This document shows, piece after piece, positions 23,875 through 35,071 of a stretch of DNA of 64,000 bases. The stretch is taken from NCBI RefSeq assembly GCF_010183535.1, contig NC_071333.1, positions 2,480,001-2,544,000 of the forward strand, in the 5' to 3' direction. The notes under the pieces are model-generated. The model worked only from the letters and a program-made list of their open reading frames with translations. It was not told where the DNA came from and did not search any database. Within the stretch, counting starts at the first letter, position 1, and every line of letters starts with the position of its first letter. Origin of the DNA: Caenorhabditis remanei. Taxonomy: Eukaryota > Nematoda > Chromadorea > Rhabditida > Rhabditidae. Position numbers and translations under genes: made by a program.

Positions 23875-24245
23875 TGCAGCCGGCCGTGAAGAGCCGCTTT
23901 TTTGAGTTTCAACTGAAAACACGACTTTATACACTTTTGACTTTTTGGTCTGACAACCAGGGTTCGATCCCCACTGGTGCCAAAACTTTTTAATTTTTTG
24001 GTTTTGACTTTTTGGTACCAATCTGGCAACCAAAAAGTCAAAAACAAAAAACAAAAAAGGTTTGGCACATGTGGGAGGGGAACCCTGGTTGTCAGATTGG
24101 TACCAAAAAGTCAAAAACAAAATATTTTTAAAAAATTTGGTACCAGTGGGAATCGAACCCTGGTTGTCAGATTGGTACCAAAAAGTCAAAAATATATCAA
24201 GTCATGTTTTCAGTTGAAACTCTAGAAGGCCGCGGCCGGCCGTAC
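23875..24245. mobile_element. Foldback element with tRNA-like B-box motifs
   Basis: The arms are inverted: GCCGGCCG with TTTCAACTGAAAACA on the left (23879-23925) and TTTTCAGTTGAAA with CGGCCGGCCG on the right (24207-24242). Between them are repeated pieces of TGGTACCAAAAAGTCAAAAA in both orientations. Three pieces look like the T-arm of a tRNA: GGTTCGATCCCC near 23960 on the plus strand, GGAACCCTGG near 24078 and GGAATCGAACCC near 24150 on the minus strand. No complete cloverleaf can be drawn. 23225-23874 and 24246-24772 contain no gene; the latter is the promoter side of the SET gene and includes a CACATGTG palindrome near 24481. Confidence 0.65.
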
Positions 24246-24772
24246 GACATTCTTGACTGAAGCTGAAACCAATTTGGTTTGAAACTTTGGAAACTTTCAT
24301 TCTTCTTATTTTTTTCTTTATTTTCCTAGTTCACTTCTTTCATTCACAATTTGCCTAATTTTCCTAATTTCCCGCGGAAAATAGAAATAATTGGGTCTTT
24401 CTTCCCTCGATCGATTCTTTCTTAGTAGTGTAAATGCGCTCTATTGCGCACACCCACTCTATTAGCCCACTCTCTGTGTCACATGTGTTGCGCACGTATT
24501 CCCCTGTGACCCCTGCGACACAGACACCCAAATGGGGACTTTTTATTGATTTTTTCTAATTGTTTTTTTTTTCGCCGTCTCTGTTGCGTTGCCGGTACAA
24601 ACCGTGTTTTTATTGTATTTTTTTTCACTTGCAATGCTGCTTTCACGTTTTATTCAAATGTTTCACTTTATTTTTCGAGGATATTTCCTCTCTCCAACCG
24701 CTTATGTTACTGTCTTCTGACGTTATTATTAAATTCTCCAATGTTTTCAGTCGAGTACAACTATCCGGTACA

Positions 24773-26468
24773 ATGCCCCGTAAAACACAGCCTCGTAAAT
24801 TACGACCGCCACCACCACCACAACAAGTGTTCCCGCCGTCCAAACTCAATGAGTACTCAATGCTTGTCACCAGTCTCCTCGTTAAACTGGATCGAACCAG
24901 TGTTGTTGCCGACGCTTTCCTTCAGGACTTACGTCGAACCAAAAACGCGAAAAGGATGTTCATCGGAACCAATGGGGAGGCACTGATCGCCTCAAAAAAC
25001 GTCCAAGCTGGTGATATCGTTCTAGAAATGAATGGACATGTATCGCTAACGACTGAAGTGGAGAAACCAGCCGGTGGAGGAAACGGTATGTTTCTATACG
25101 AAGGACTGACATCTAAAAAGAGAGACGTCATCTGCATCGACACCAACGGACTTGGGAGTGATACGAACCCTACCAGAAGATCCTGTAAACCAAATTGTGT
25201 TCTGAAGCACATTATGGGTACCGAAGATACCTTGGGAATTATGCTTGTAGCAACGAAATTTATCAGGAAAAACGACGAGATCACTCTTCCGTTCGACTTC
25301 GACTATAAGGATTCGTTGATTCCTTTGAAATGTGTTGAGCACACGTCAAATATTCACACTTGCCCATTCGAGCGTTGTCGTTTGAAACTTGAGGATATCG
25401 ACGAGACGGAGTCAAATGGAACCAAAGTTGGTGAAGACGTGATGGTGAGTTTTGGGTAATAACAATTTGTGGGTCAGTTCACTTGTCATATTAATTGATA
25501 AAGATACCAAACTTTTGAACATTTCAAAAACTGGCCGCGAATTTCGAAAATAATATTTTTAATATTTTTTCATGGTTGTCAAGGCCCAGATCGGGTAATT
25601 GGCGCTAAAACTTCAAATTCTTTTTAAATTTGTTGAATTTTTTTAGCGAAAAAATCAAGTTTTCACCTATGATTCAGAATTTGCGGATATTCTGAAAAAT
25701 CATCAAAAATGTTAACATTTTCTACGAAAAATTGTAAAATGACAAAAGAACATTATGAAAAAAATTGGTTCCAAAGTTTTCTCTTTGCCGACTTGGGCTT
25801 CGACAAATTTGTATTTTTCCCTAATTTTGAAATGACTGTATATGATTTAAATACATAGAGTAGTTTTAATACAAAACCTAAATTCAAAATCATTCATTTC
25901 AGGGCCACGCGAACACAGTTCCTGTTCAACCAGCTAAGGAACGTTCTCGTCCTCGCTCCCAGTCATGCTCTTCAAAACCAAGACACGTCCCAACGACATC
26001 AGCTTCGACCGCATCTTCCACAGCTTCTTCCGGATCGAAAGCTAAGACTTCTCGTCCACCAGGAACGACCACTGCGCGTCGTAACTCAGCTTCTAGAGCA
26101 CCTGTCGCAACGAAAGCTCTGACTTGTCGTCGTCTTTCAACAAAAGCTCGACCAATCGCTGTGAAGGCTCTTGCAGGAACGACCACTAACACTAAGAAAT
26201 GTAAGTTTTTGGCTGAAATTTTCCAATAAACTATGATTTTTGTGAATTTTCAGTGATCACATCAAGACAAGATGTGGAAGTAAATGATCAGAATATGCCT
26301 GGCTCAGTTGCACCACCATCTACCGCACCTCCAAGACGTGTCTCCCTTCGGAAGATGTCTACATCCTCTGCGTTGGCGACCGCATCGACGAACAAGGCAC
26401 CACTCGGCGATCTTCGTTCTGAAAATAGCGAGGAGGCAGCCGCGGGCAAGAGACGCCGTCACAATTAG
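24773..26468 (+). CDS. SET-domain protein of MLL5/SETD5/SET-26 type
   Basis: Three exons, 24773-25444, 25903-26200 and 26254-26468, give 394 aa. The ATG was chosen because a TTTTCAG acceptor lies just upstream at 24750; the open frame does run further 5' but is AT-rich and non-coding in character. Residues about 60-190 form a SET domain: a FIGTNGEALIASKNVQAGD beginning, then DTNGLGSDTNPTRRSCKPNC in the place of the RFxNHSCxPN pocket, and EITLPFDFDY in the place of GEELTxDY. This RRSC..N / EIT.FDFDY pattern matches the MLL5, SETD5 and nematode SET-9/SET-26 group, whose methyltransferase activity is weak or absent and which bind chromatin. The C-terminal 170 residues are Ser/Thr/Arg-rich with a basic tail (GKRRRHN). 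No PHD finger is encoded here, unlike the full-length family members. Role inferred: nuclear chromatin protein. Confidence 0.85.
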
Positions 26469-27851
26469 ATTCTCATTGTTGAGACTTCTCTAAAATCTTC
26501 AATTCTTGTTGCGAAACGTGTCAAGTCCCGATATCTAATTCATCGTCCTATTTTTGTAATTATTTATTTATTCGGTGATCGGTTGTTTTCCCCTCTCCTT
26601 CCAACTTCACAACTTCCATGTCAATCCCTATTCAGACTTTTCAAATTATTCAATTGTTTTATACAGTTCACGCGACAATTCGATATTTTTAATTGTCATA
26701 TAAGCTACCTCAGTTTTTTCAACTAGGTTTCACCGTAATCCCCCAGAAAGTGATGATTTTTACCCCGTCTTTATATTATTTACGCAGTTTTATTTGTTAA
26801 TTTTAAGTTACAAGTACTATTTGTTAAATGAAGCAATGTTTACGTAAATAATTCAACTTTTTGAAAAATTTGCAGTGATGTAAATTTCAGCGTCCACAGT
26901 TTTTCAGCTTTTTTGAAACTTTCAGAGCAAACCAACAATAAAACATTGTTATTCGCATTTTTCTAAGAATAGAGAACGTCTTGAGACCGTACGTCATAAA
27001 CCCAAATTGTATTTGTTGTTTTCAATAAAATGAGAAATGTGGGCTAAAAAATGCACAAATGATAGTTTTGAACATAATCAGACTTTTAAAATCAAAGTTT
27101 CTCCTTCCTGACACACGAGAGGACAATTCTCTACGGTTTGGCACGAAGCCAGTGCTTGAATGCATAACTTTTGTCATTTTATTAATTTTGATTACAAACT
27201 TCCAAAAATTATCTTATAACTAAAATATTACGTCTCTTAGTAGAATAGTTTTTTATTTTCCTAAAATCTGGGAGGACGGAGTTATGAGTAAGACGAAAAT
27301 TGGTCATAGGGCAAAGGTTGCCTTCTTCCCCCTGCTGTTCGTCAAATGTTTTGCTGTAGATGCGATCTGTCTCTGTGGTCATGTGTCCGGAGAGTTGATT
27401 TCTGACGCAGGCTCTTCAACCATACGTTCTTCAATCTCAGTGATTTTTGAGTTAGATAGAAACAAAAATAAAATGACATGACGAATATGAAGTCGGTCGG
27501 AGACAAAGATTGGTGCCGCGTTCATTGAGAGGAGGCAGCCAGAAGAAATGAATGTTATTGTTAATACACCAGACGTCTAATATAATGGAAAACATGCACT
27601 ATTTGGTTTGATTTTTGCTCTCTGTTCTATAGCAGAATAACAAAAATATGTTCGAAAACTTTTGGGACAACCTAATAGATGTTTTGGCCTCGCCCATTTT
27701 TATCAGCGAAAAGTAAATTACATTTACTCACCTCCTCTAATAAAATAACAATGCACAGAGTGTGCAGTGAAACCTTTCGAAGCAGTATAATAGACGGCTG
27801 ACATTCTTTGAGCCAGGACATGTCCACCAAAATCATTCACCGCTGCAAATG
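26469..27851. other. Gene-free stretch downstream of the SET gene
   Basis: AT-rich DNA with the 3' UTR of the SET gene at its start. I see no exon pairs, no RNA gene and no clear inverted repeat. The 65-codon ORF at 27284 has no supporting splice sites or recognisable domain. Confidence 0.6.
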
Positions 27852-28227
27852 TACCGTAAAAACTGTATTTGAGGTGCATGCAACTCTATTGTTCAAAGGG
27901 TCCGTCGTAGTGCAACTCTATTAGAGGGGCAATTCAAATAGATGGTGCACTTCTATTTTTTGTCCACAAATTCGCCCGACCTCGATACCCGACTATTTTT
28001 TAAATTTTTATGCCGAATTCATCGAACTTCGACGTAAAAAACGGAAAAAATCCTAAATTTTTAACCGAACTACGTTTTTAACAACAAAAACGCTGAAATA
28101 GTAATGTGAGAGAACAGTTCTGAGTCAGATTATGATAATATTAGACAAAAGTGTAAATCGCTGGAGGGCAACTGTATTAGAGGGGCACTTCAAATTGAGG
28201 GGCACCTCAAATACAGTTTTTACGGTA
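27852..28227. mobile_element. MITE with perfect 26-bp terminal inverted repeats
   Basis: Starts TACCGTAAAAACTGTATTTG and continues through AGGTGC; the reverse complement closes the element at 28202-28227. A TA at both edges may be the target duplication. There are internal GAGGGGCA..CTGTATTAGAGG repeats and no coding frame. It shares its end sequence with the elements at 14220 and 35928. Confidence 0.85.
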
Positions 28228-28389
28228 TGTCATTAGAAAGAGGAAGAAATATGAATTTATCTCGAAACTTTTCTGGAACTAAAATGCCGAAAAAGTTATT
28301 GAACACTGATTTATTCATTTCAAACTAAATAAGAAAATACGCCGCTGGCACGCCAGAAACATCATGCCACCAATAAGTATAACACTGAT

Positions 28390-28706
28390 TTACACAATAA
28401 TTAAAAGGGGGATTCTTCCATATCGAAATTTGTTATCGATTGCTAATTGCAAGAATATCTCAGTGACATGCCAAGATATTCCGTAGATTTCAGATGTATT
28501 TGCAAAGTGGAATACCAGGAGCTCCTGGAAATTATTGTATTTTGGTTTTTGATTGAGAGGCTCATTTACAAAAGACTTACCACTCTTTCTTTCGACACAA
28601 AGAGTCCTCTGATTTGCTGCCCAGCATCCCATCTCTCATCTTTCCAAATCATAACAACATTGGTCCCGGAGGGTGACCATTTTGCAAGTGTCGCTGTCAC
28701 ATGGTG
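28390..28706 (-). pseudogene. Two-exon C-terminal gene fragment
   Basis: Minus-strand exon 28706-28581 reads HHVTATLAKWSPSGTNVVM and on to KERV, ends at a strong donor (GTG|GTAAGTC), and joins in phase to 28524-28390 after AATTTCCAG, ending at a TAA. The KWSPSGT motif looks like a beta-propeller blade, but I cannot name the family. A stop codon lies directly upstream in frame and the only upstream acceptor is poor, so the 5' part of the gene seems to be missing. It may be a real gene tail or a relic. Confidence 0.35.
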
Positions 28707-29151
28707 AGCTCAATCTGGTTTTAAAGGACCGGATCTGAAAATTGGATAGAAGAATTTGCAGAAACAAGGCCCCAGTAGCTGGCACCAAAGTGCAAAATAC
28801 ATTTTTTTCGAAAAAGTTAATATTTTGACTATCATTCAGAACTATCATAAAGAACTAGAAAAACTTCTGAAAAATCATCAAAAATGTTTACATTTCGATA
28901 AAAAATTGAAAAAAAAAATGTCAAAAATATGTTGAAAAACATTCGTTCATTTTTTTAAGCCGGCCTCAAAAAATTTTACAAGGATTTCTATTGGGATACA
29001 ATTGCTTTTAGTGTCTTTATCATATTCAAAATCTACTCGTCGTGACCTTTCAGAAAAGTATAATCATGACTACATTTGAAGCAATTTGTGTCTCGACACG
29101 AAAACTACAGTAAGGGTTGGGGTACTGTAGTTTTCGCGTCGAGGCCTGAAT

Positions 29152-29596
29152 CAGGGACGAGCGACAATGCCGTTGCCGCGTTGCCGAATTGCCGGAATTG
29201 CCGACTTTTCAAAATGTATTGCCGTTGCCGGGTTGCCGACTTTTTATTCGGCAATGTTTTTTTGCAGATTTTTTTCTAAATTTATTCAATTTTCAAGCTA
29301 AATTCGACAAAAGTAATACAAAAACCAATAATTCTTGCTTCTGAATATTCCAACGAAACCCGATGCTGAAAAAACAGTTGTGGTTCCTAAAATATTCCAA
29401 CCAACGATTTGGCCCGATAATCACGAGGAATCAATACAATTTTGTTTTCAAAACACTTCGGCTCGCATTTTTTCTCGACTTTTGAAAAATCCTTATTTTT
29501 ACATGCTGCCGAAAGTTGCCGAAAATTGCCCATTTTTGAAACCGGCAATTGCCGGATTGCCGGGTTGCCGAAATTTTGCATTGCCGCTCGTCCCTG
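29152..29596. mobile_element. Foldback element rich in GCCGTTGCCG / CGGCAATTGCCG
   Basis: The 12-bp ends are perfect inverses: CAGGGACGAGCG at 29152-29163 and CGCTCGTCCCTG at 29585-29596. Both arms carry many TTGCCG/CGGCAA steps, which read as GAATTGCCGG on each strand. The centre is AT-rich. The 120-codon ORF crossing it is an artefact of the repeat. Confidence 0.85.
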
Positions 29597-29811
29597 GCCT
29601 GAATCACTTCAAAGCTAGCCATGATTATACTTTTCTGGAAGCTCTAGTTGAGCTGAGTTCGGTGGTACAAGTTTTGTCGAATTCTGGTCAAACCTGAAGA
29701 AGTTACACTGACTTGAACATTTTCTGAGCATCCCACTACTTCAGATATTCTTACCGGTATCTTCAGTGTTTTTCAAAAATTGAATTTTTCCATTTGAGTA
29801 AACAATTATAA

Positions 29812-29901
29812 GTGGACGTGAAGAACCTTTCGGAGACGCTGGCACGTTGTCAGCAGTATACTGAACGTCGAGAGGTTTGTGCTCTTCTGAAACGAAAGTG
29901 A
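29812..29901 (+). pseudogene. Isolated coding-like exon remnant
   Basis: After ATTATAAG, the plus strand reads VDVKNLSETLARCQQYTERR, with charged, helical composition unlike its surroundings, followed by a possible donor (GAG|GTTTGT) or, if read on, a stop at 29899. No partner exon was found on either side. The region to 31400 has no other coding signal; it contains the flank 30480-30800 rich in GGGGAAAAGG. Confidence 0.25.
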
Positions 29902-30962
29902 AATATTGAATGGATATTATTTCAGGTGGTTTTGGCGCCTCAAAACCGGGTTAATGTCTCTGCGAGCTAAGATATGAACTTTCAAATTTTTTTAATGGTT
30001 AAACTTTTTCGCATGAAATTCCAAATTGGCACATAGTATACGCAAGATATTCTTATTTTTGCAACAAATGGAACCGCGCAAAGTCGTATATGCGGTCGAT
30101 TTGGAAACTCTATGTGAAAATCTTGGTCAAGTGAAAAATTTGAGAGCTCGTGGCTCGGCTCGCAAAAACATTTAGCAGGTTTTGACTGCAGAAATTGACT
30201 CCCCGTGGTTGGAAATCCTTGGTGTTTTCAGACAGTTTCGACCGACTTTTTTAGCTTAGGAATCTAAAAATGTCTATTAAAAAACCAAAAATCGAATGGG
30301 TTCAGTTCAGTTTGTTTCTAGAATAAATTGGCCAATGCAAACGCTACACACTTTTTAAATATAAATTCTTACCTTCAAAGTGGTGAACAGCAAAAACATT
30401 CAGTTTAATTCAATAAAAATAAGAAGACTTTTTTGACGGCCATCCAGTAGGCTATCGTGTGTTATTCTGATTGTAATAAAAAAAAATGAGCTGCTTTCAG
30501 CTGAGGAAGGGGTGAAAAGTGAGGAAAAGGGGGGAAATGGGGCTTTATATAGGTGATAGGGAGCCAGAGGAAAAAGGGGTGTGTCCGTGGGTGTTGGACG
30601 AAAGAGTGTCGAGGATGAAAAAGGTTAGAGCCAGAGAGTTGTTATTGGCGAAGGGCTTAGTCTAAACCGGTCAGGTGGAAAGGGGATGACATTTGAATGT
30701 TATTCAGGCGAAGTGATATCAGAGTGATATTTAACCGAAAGCAAAGTTATAATTAGCACATGAAACTCGTGAAGTGCCAAATTCACGACAGAGTCTATGA
30801 AAAATGGGCGGGATTTTGAGAATGACCGATCATATTTGAATGCGAAACGTCCTTTTTGGAGTAGCTGACCCATCTGTCATTTAATTAAAACACACAATTA
30901 TTGGATTAAGGAACCGTTTGAAGTATAAATGTACCCATCTTTCTGTCCTACCATATGCACCT

Positions 30963-30981
30963 CCCCCTCCCCCCCCCCCCC
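30963..30981. repeat. C/G homopolymer tract
   Basis: Five C, one T and then 13 consecutive C. On the minus strand this is a run of 13 G able to form a G-quadruplex. Comparable G runs are at 49681, 53168 and 55640. Confidence 0.95.
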
Positions 30982-31410
30982 AAAAAAGGTGTAATTATTG
31001 GTGGCAGATGGGAAATTGTGCAAAACAATGGATTTTTGTAAAATAGAGTAGGAGAAAATTTGAAAACGAAGGATTTCGAATAAATGGGTACTTTTTTATT
31101 CTCGGATAAACCTGAATTTCTTTAAAAAAGTGTTTTGAATGCAAAAGTTTTCTAGTTTATATTTGTCACCTCGAATTGTCATGCTTCGTTAAATGAGAGA
31201 TTTTTCAAAAATAGCAGTTGGATTGACAAAATTTATACAGTTTTGTGAATCAAAGATGGGGACACCGGAATTGTAGACAAAAAAAGTGAATCAGTTAAGA
31301 AGTTTATTTATCTTTTCCTACTTCTTTTATAAACACGTGAACAATGAATATAAATATTTTGTACATTGGCGTTTTTTTCATGTATTAGGGATTTTTTCCG
31401 AATCGGGTTG

Positions 31411-32475
31411 CTAATCTGAGAACTGTTGGTCTTTTTGAGTTTCCATCTGAATGTGAGTCCATTTCGCGCTGCACTTTTTCTCTGCGTAATAAGCAAGCTT
31501 ACAAACAACAGCAATTCGAGAAATAACTAACGCTTTTTGAAAAAATATCGAGTAAAAATCAGAGACAATAGAAATCAGTTTACGCCATACTTGCAACGGG
31601 CCGGGCCGGGCCGTGACGAGAATTTCCACGGCCCGGCTGAAAATTTGAACTGAAATTTTGAACGAAATTTTGAATTTTTTAAAAATTTTTTCCAAAAAAT
31701 GTCGAATTTTTGACTATACTTCAAACGATAGTTATGAATCAAAAAATTGAAATTTTTAATGTAAAATTTCAAAAAAATTCGAAAATTTTGGTGAAAAATA
31801 GGCACCTTTTTTTGAAGCCGGGCCTTCGGGCCGGGCCGGGCCTTGAAAATTCTCTACCGGCCCGGCCCGGGCCGGCCCGACCGTAAATTTGCAAGTATGG
31901 TTTTCGCTGTGCAAAAGTTCAGTAATATATTTGTGAAAATGTTATTTTTATAAACAAAATTACGACTTCCTGTTCATGAATCGATAATTCTGATGTTCTA
32001 ACGCTTGCTAATGTGGAATCAGATGAGTTTTCGATTTCTGCCTCAGTCTCTGCTTCATCACTCTGCCTTATTTCAGTTTTTGTTGTGAGAAGAACATGTC
32101 TACTTTTTGACATTCCCAGATGTACTTTTGTGTCATCAAACACACTTATATAGTTTCTTCAGTTTGTTTCTTCTTACCCATATTATTTCTAGCTACATCT
32201 TGTGACGTCGATTTTTTGGAACATCTCTATTCTCCAATGATTACTACTACTGACAATTGGGATTCCCTACTCACTGACACTTTCTTGTCCTGAAGTAACT
32301 TTGTCCCAACTGTAAGCTTTTCGTATCTGTATTTTCTTGAACTATAGAATAGATTTTTGTTCAAAATAATTTCCTTGTTTTCTGAATAGGGGTTCTTGAG
32401 CATCGGAGGACAGTAACAGGAGAATCGAACATGTTCCTGATAACTGGCGAACAGAAGTCGATTGAAATGGGGCAT
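31411..32475 (-). CDS. Putative gene of unknown function, MITE in an intron
   Basis: Three coding-like blocks on the minus strand. Exon 1 (32475-32275) starts MPHFNRLLFASYQEHVRFSC, has 67 codons and ends at a good donor (TCA|GTGAGTAG). A middle block (about 32138-31965) reads VFDDTKVHLGMSKSRHV and then a Ser/Glu/Asp-rich stretch (SDEAETEAEIENSS), ending near a GTC|GTAAT donor. A last block (about 31533-31411) reads ALVISRIAVVCKLAYYAEKK and ends in a stop. The joins between blocks are not settled: I found no convincing acceptor for the middle block. A GGGCC-rich inverted-repeat element (31585-31900) occupies the last intron. No family recognised. It may be a fast-evolving gene or a pseudogene. 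Confidence 0.35.
31585..31900. mobile_element. GGGCCGGGCC-rich inverted-repeat element
   Basis: Perfect 12-bp ends CCATACTTGCAA (31585-31596) and TTGCAAGTATGG (31889-31900). Next to each end lie runs of GGGCCGGGCC, and the centre is AT-rich with AAAATTTGAA steps. The same design with slightly different ends recurs at 43613-44022, 45096-45388, 45772-45935 (one-sided) and at the window end (from about 63962). Confidence 0.85.
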
Positions 32476-32713
32476 ACGGCATTTTAGAATTCGGTTGGGA
32501 GAAGAAGAATCCCGGATAAAACAGAAGGTAAGACGCTAGAAGATCGAGAAAACGTTTCTGACTCGTGTGGAGTTGACACCAGGGAAGGTTATGGAATAAG
32601 AGAAAATTAGGCTATGCGAGTGATTTATAATTGTAAAACATATCAATCTTCAAATCTTATAAGTCTAGGAATGATTACAATACAACGATATATTCTCAAA
32701 AGAGAAAGAATAT

Positions 32714-32965
32714 TTAGGTAAAGGGTAACATTGAATTCCAGGTGTGGGGGGAGATTAAACAAAAAATAAGACAATCAGTGGTATCTCTTGCGTCGCTGGA
32801 AGGAGCCGATTGGTCAAAGTCATCATCTTCCGAATCGTAGGCATCAGTGAAGACATTCGTCGTTGAATGGAAATCAGAAACCGATGGAATGCCACGGAAC
32901 ATCCTTGGACACGTTGAGCCCATCGAAGAAAGTGTTGAGTGTGTATCGCTGGTAGACAGTGACAT
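32714..32965 (-). CDS. Small acidic Ser-rich ORF, 83 aa, unknown
   Basis: Starts MSLSTSDTHSTLSSMGS and contains YDSEDDDFDQSAPSSDAR. A TTCCAG acceptor lies 15 nt upstream, so the start could be used after trans-splicing or as the second part of a longer transcript. The ATG nearest that acceptor (AGAATGAAG) is in a different frame and gives only about 34 codons. The composition (acidic, Ser-rich) is protein-like, but there is no recognised domain. Moderate to low support. Confidence 0.35.
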   Translation of the reverse strand: MSLSTSDTHSTLSSMGSTCPRMFRGIPSVSDFHSTTNVFTDAYDSEDDDFDQSAPSSDARDTTDCLIFCLISPHTWNSMLPFT

Positions 32966-33069
32966 GTCGAAACTTCATTCTGGAATTAAGAGATTAAAAG
33001 GATCCATAAGCTGAAATTGAGAATTCACACGTCAGTCAAATCATATTTCAAAAAAAACACTTACTTCTA

Positions 33070-33236
33070 ACAGCATCCGAAGCAGAATACCAGTGGCACC
33101 TCGTTTGTACCAGTTCCATCATTATCAATATACTTTGCTGGTTTGCCCTTTTGTTGGGGAATCTGCTCTTTAATTAGGGTAACAGGGACGTTGTTGAACA
33201 GGACTTGACGGCAGTGATTACATTTTTCGACATTAA
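33070..33236 (-). CDS. Cysteine-pair exon, C-terminal fragment
   Basis: The minus strand reads VEKCNHCRQVLFNNVPVTLI, continues through QQKGKPAKYIDNDGTG and ends CFGCC followed by TAG. One CxxC pair at the start and a C..CC end suggest a small zinc-binding or disulphide-bonded module. The frame is closed by a stop 17 nt upstream, with no convincing acceptor in between, so the 5' exon is unknown. A GTAAGTG donor directly after the stop implies a spliced 3' UTR or a link to the small ORF at 32965. Confidence 0.35.
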
Positions 33237-33579
33237 AAGTTCAGAAATCAATTAAAATATGAGCATGCATGATAATTCTTTTTTTTTAGCGTTGTGCTAC
33301 AAACATCAACATTCATCGCCATCCTCAAAATTGACCTCTGACTGATGAGTTCTACATAATCCCGGAGCCGAAAAATAACCTTTAAATCATGTTAAACAAG
33401 CAAAAAAGACCAAAAAGCAATTTTAATCCACGACGTTTTTGTTTTTGGTGGAAAAATCCATTGAAGTGATCGGTTTTTAGCGTGGCTGATAAGTATTGAG
33501 ACATGTGTTTCCCTGCATAGAAAAAACTCAAGGTGTCCATTTCAGAAAATAACTATATTTTTCGAATCAGTACAACATT

Positions 33580-33753
33580 ATGACCAGCATTTGGAATAAA
33601 GTACAACGTTTGATTTCGTGGTCGCGTGCCAGACGTCCAGATGTGACAAGGAAAATAGACTCTGCGCCGCGGCTAGGAATGTTTCACGATCAACCACAGA
33701 GATTCAATAATATACCGGCCAACAATTATTCGATTGTCCCATTATTGGTCTAA
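33580..33753 (+). CDS. Small basic ORF, 57 aa, unknown
   Basis: Starts MTSIWNKVQRLISWSRARRP and ends NNIPANNYSIVPLLV. A CATTTCAG acceptor lies 35 nt upstream, so the ATG could head a trans-spliced message. The sequence is basic, amphipathic at the start and not low-complexity, unlike most chance frames in this AT-rich DNA. No family recognised; no partner exon seen. It might also be the first exon of a longer gene, since GTCTAA follows TTG at the end. Confidence 0.3.
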   Translation: MTSIWNKVQRLISWSRARRPDVTRKIDSAPRLGMFHDQPQRFNNIPANNYSIVPLLV

Positions 33754-34875
33754 ATTGCTCACAGTAGACTTTCTGAATATTACTCAGCCCTCAACTTGAA
33801 TTTTTTGAAATTGAGGAGAGTGGGGGCCTCTCTGATATCAGAAAGTCTAGTTTTTGAAACAAATAATGAAAAACCATGACTATCAACTCATAAGAATGTG
33901 ATAACCTAAAAACGAAATGATCAAAACATGTATTAGACACTGTAAATTCAGTTTAGAATTGTTGAACTCTTCCTATATTCTGTCCTCAATTTTTGTGACG
34001 GTTTATCTAAAAACTTGATGTTTTTTCATTTTTCTCAGTACTGAAGGTTGCACTTGTAGCCCTTGTGGGTCCGTGACCATGCGTTCATCTGTTTTTGTAT
34101 TGATATAATATAATATATCAGCTGTCACCTACCGAACTCCTAGTCTTGGAAAATTTGTGCTCCTGAAGATACGTATAAGAAACAAACCCTGTCTGTATGC
34201 CCGATCTGGCTTGTTTTATATTTATTCAGAATCAAAAATGTTGAAATTGTATTGAAACTGCAAGTATTTGAAGGACATACCCCCAAAAGAGTACAAAATT
34301 AGAAAAAATATCTGGAAAAATCGAAGAATCACTATTTTTGTTACTTATTTTTGGAACATTTGAGGGAAACACTTCCGAAATTTTTCGAAAGGTTTTTCGA
34401 AACATGTCCTAAACTTTTTCGCATAATTTTTCTCAGAAAAAAAATTTCCCAATATTCATCTTGCCACAAAAATTCTCCTTCTTTATATTATTGTAATAAA
34501 AATCTCAAGACGGTTAAAATAGAGAAATTTATTTTCATCAGTGTTCTCTAAAGAGAGATGAGAAGGAGGAAGATAATGGAATCTTGAAACTGGAAAATTT
34601 AGTAATGCTGGAGATACAGTACGGTCAAGTAGAGAATTAGATAGTGATCTATTTTTTTGGAAGAAAAGAGAAAAGGGAGAAAAAAATTGACTAGAGAATA
34701 GATTACAAAGAAGATTCTGGAAGCTATTCTGGAAGTTTCGTCCTGCCCCTCACAATTCGCTCTCAGCCACGCGAGTTTGACCAACTGGTTGTTCCTCATC
34801 CAAATTGTTAAGAGTGTAGTTGAGTACTGCAAAATTATTATTACACGGACATCAGGGCACACATGAACACATAAC

Positions 34876-35042
34876 TAGGGAACTCCCTATGTCTGTCTGT
34901 CCGAATGTCTGTTTGGCCGAATGTCTATCCGAATGTCTGTCAGTCCGAATGTATACATCTCCCATCTTCACTCTGAGCCTACTAAATGCATATCACTTCA
35001 AATATTTGTCTGTCCGAGTGTCAATCTGTCCTGATGTCTGTT
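34876..35042. repeat. TGTCTGTCCGAATG minisatellite
   Basis: About eight imperfect copies of TGTCTGTCCGAATG and variants (TGTTTGGCCGAATG, GTCTATCCGAATG) with a spacer that contains GAGCCTACTAAATG. The same GAGCCTACTAAATGG spacer recurs at about 35569. It lies just downstream of the arrestin-like exon. 33754-34875 holds no gene I can support. Confidence 0.75.
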
Positions 35043-35071
35043 CCCACCCAAGTCCCCCAACCCAACTAACC

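Noticed and set aside
23940..23985. Candidate tRNA gene
   Set aside because: A T-arm and acceptor-like end are present, but no D-arm or anticodon stem can be paired upstream.
24560..24772. Upstream extension of the SET ORF starting MFFFSPSLLRCRYK
   Set aside because: AT-rich, Phe/Cys-rich, and a TTTTCAG acceptor at 24750 lies between it and the better ATG at 24773.
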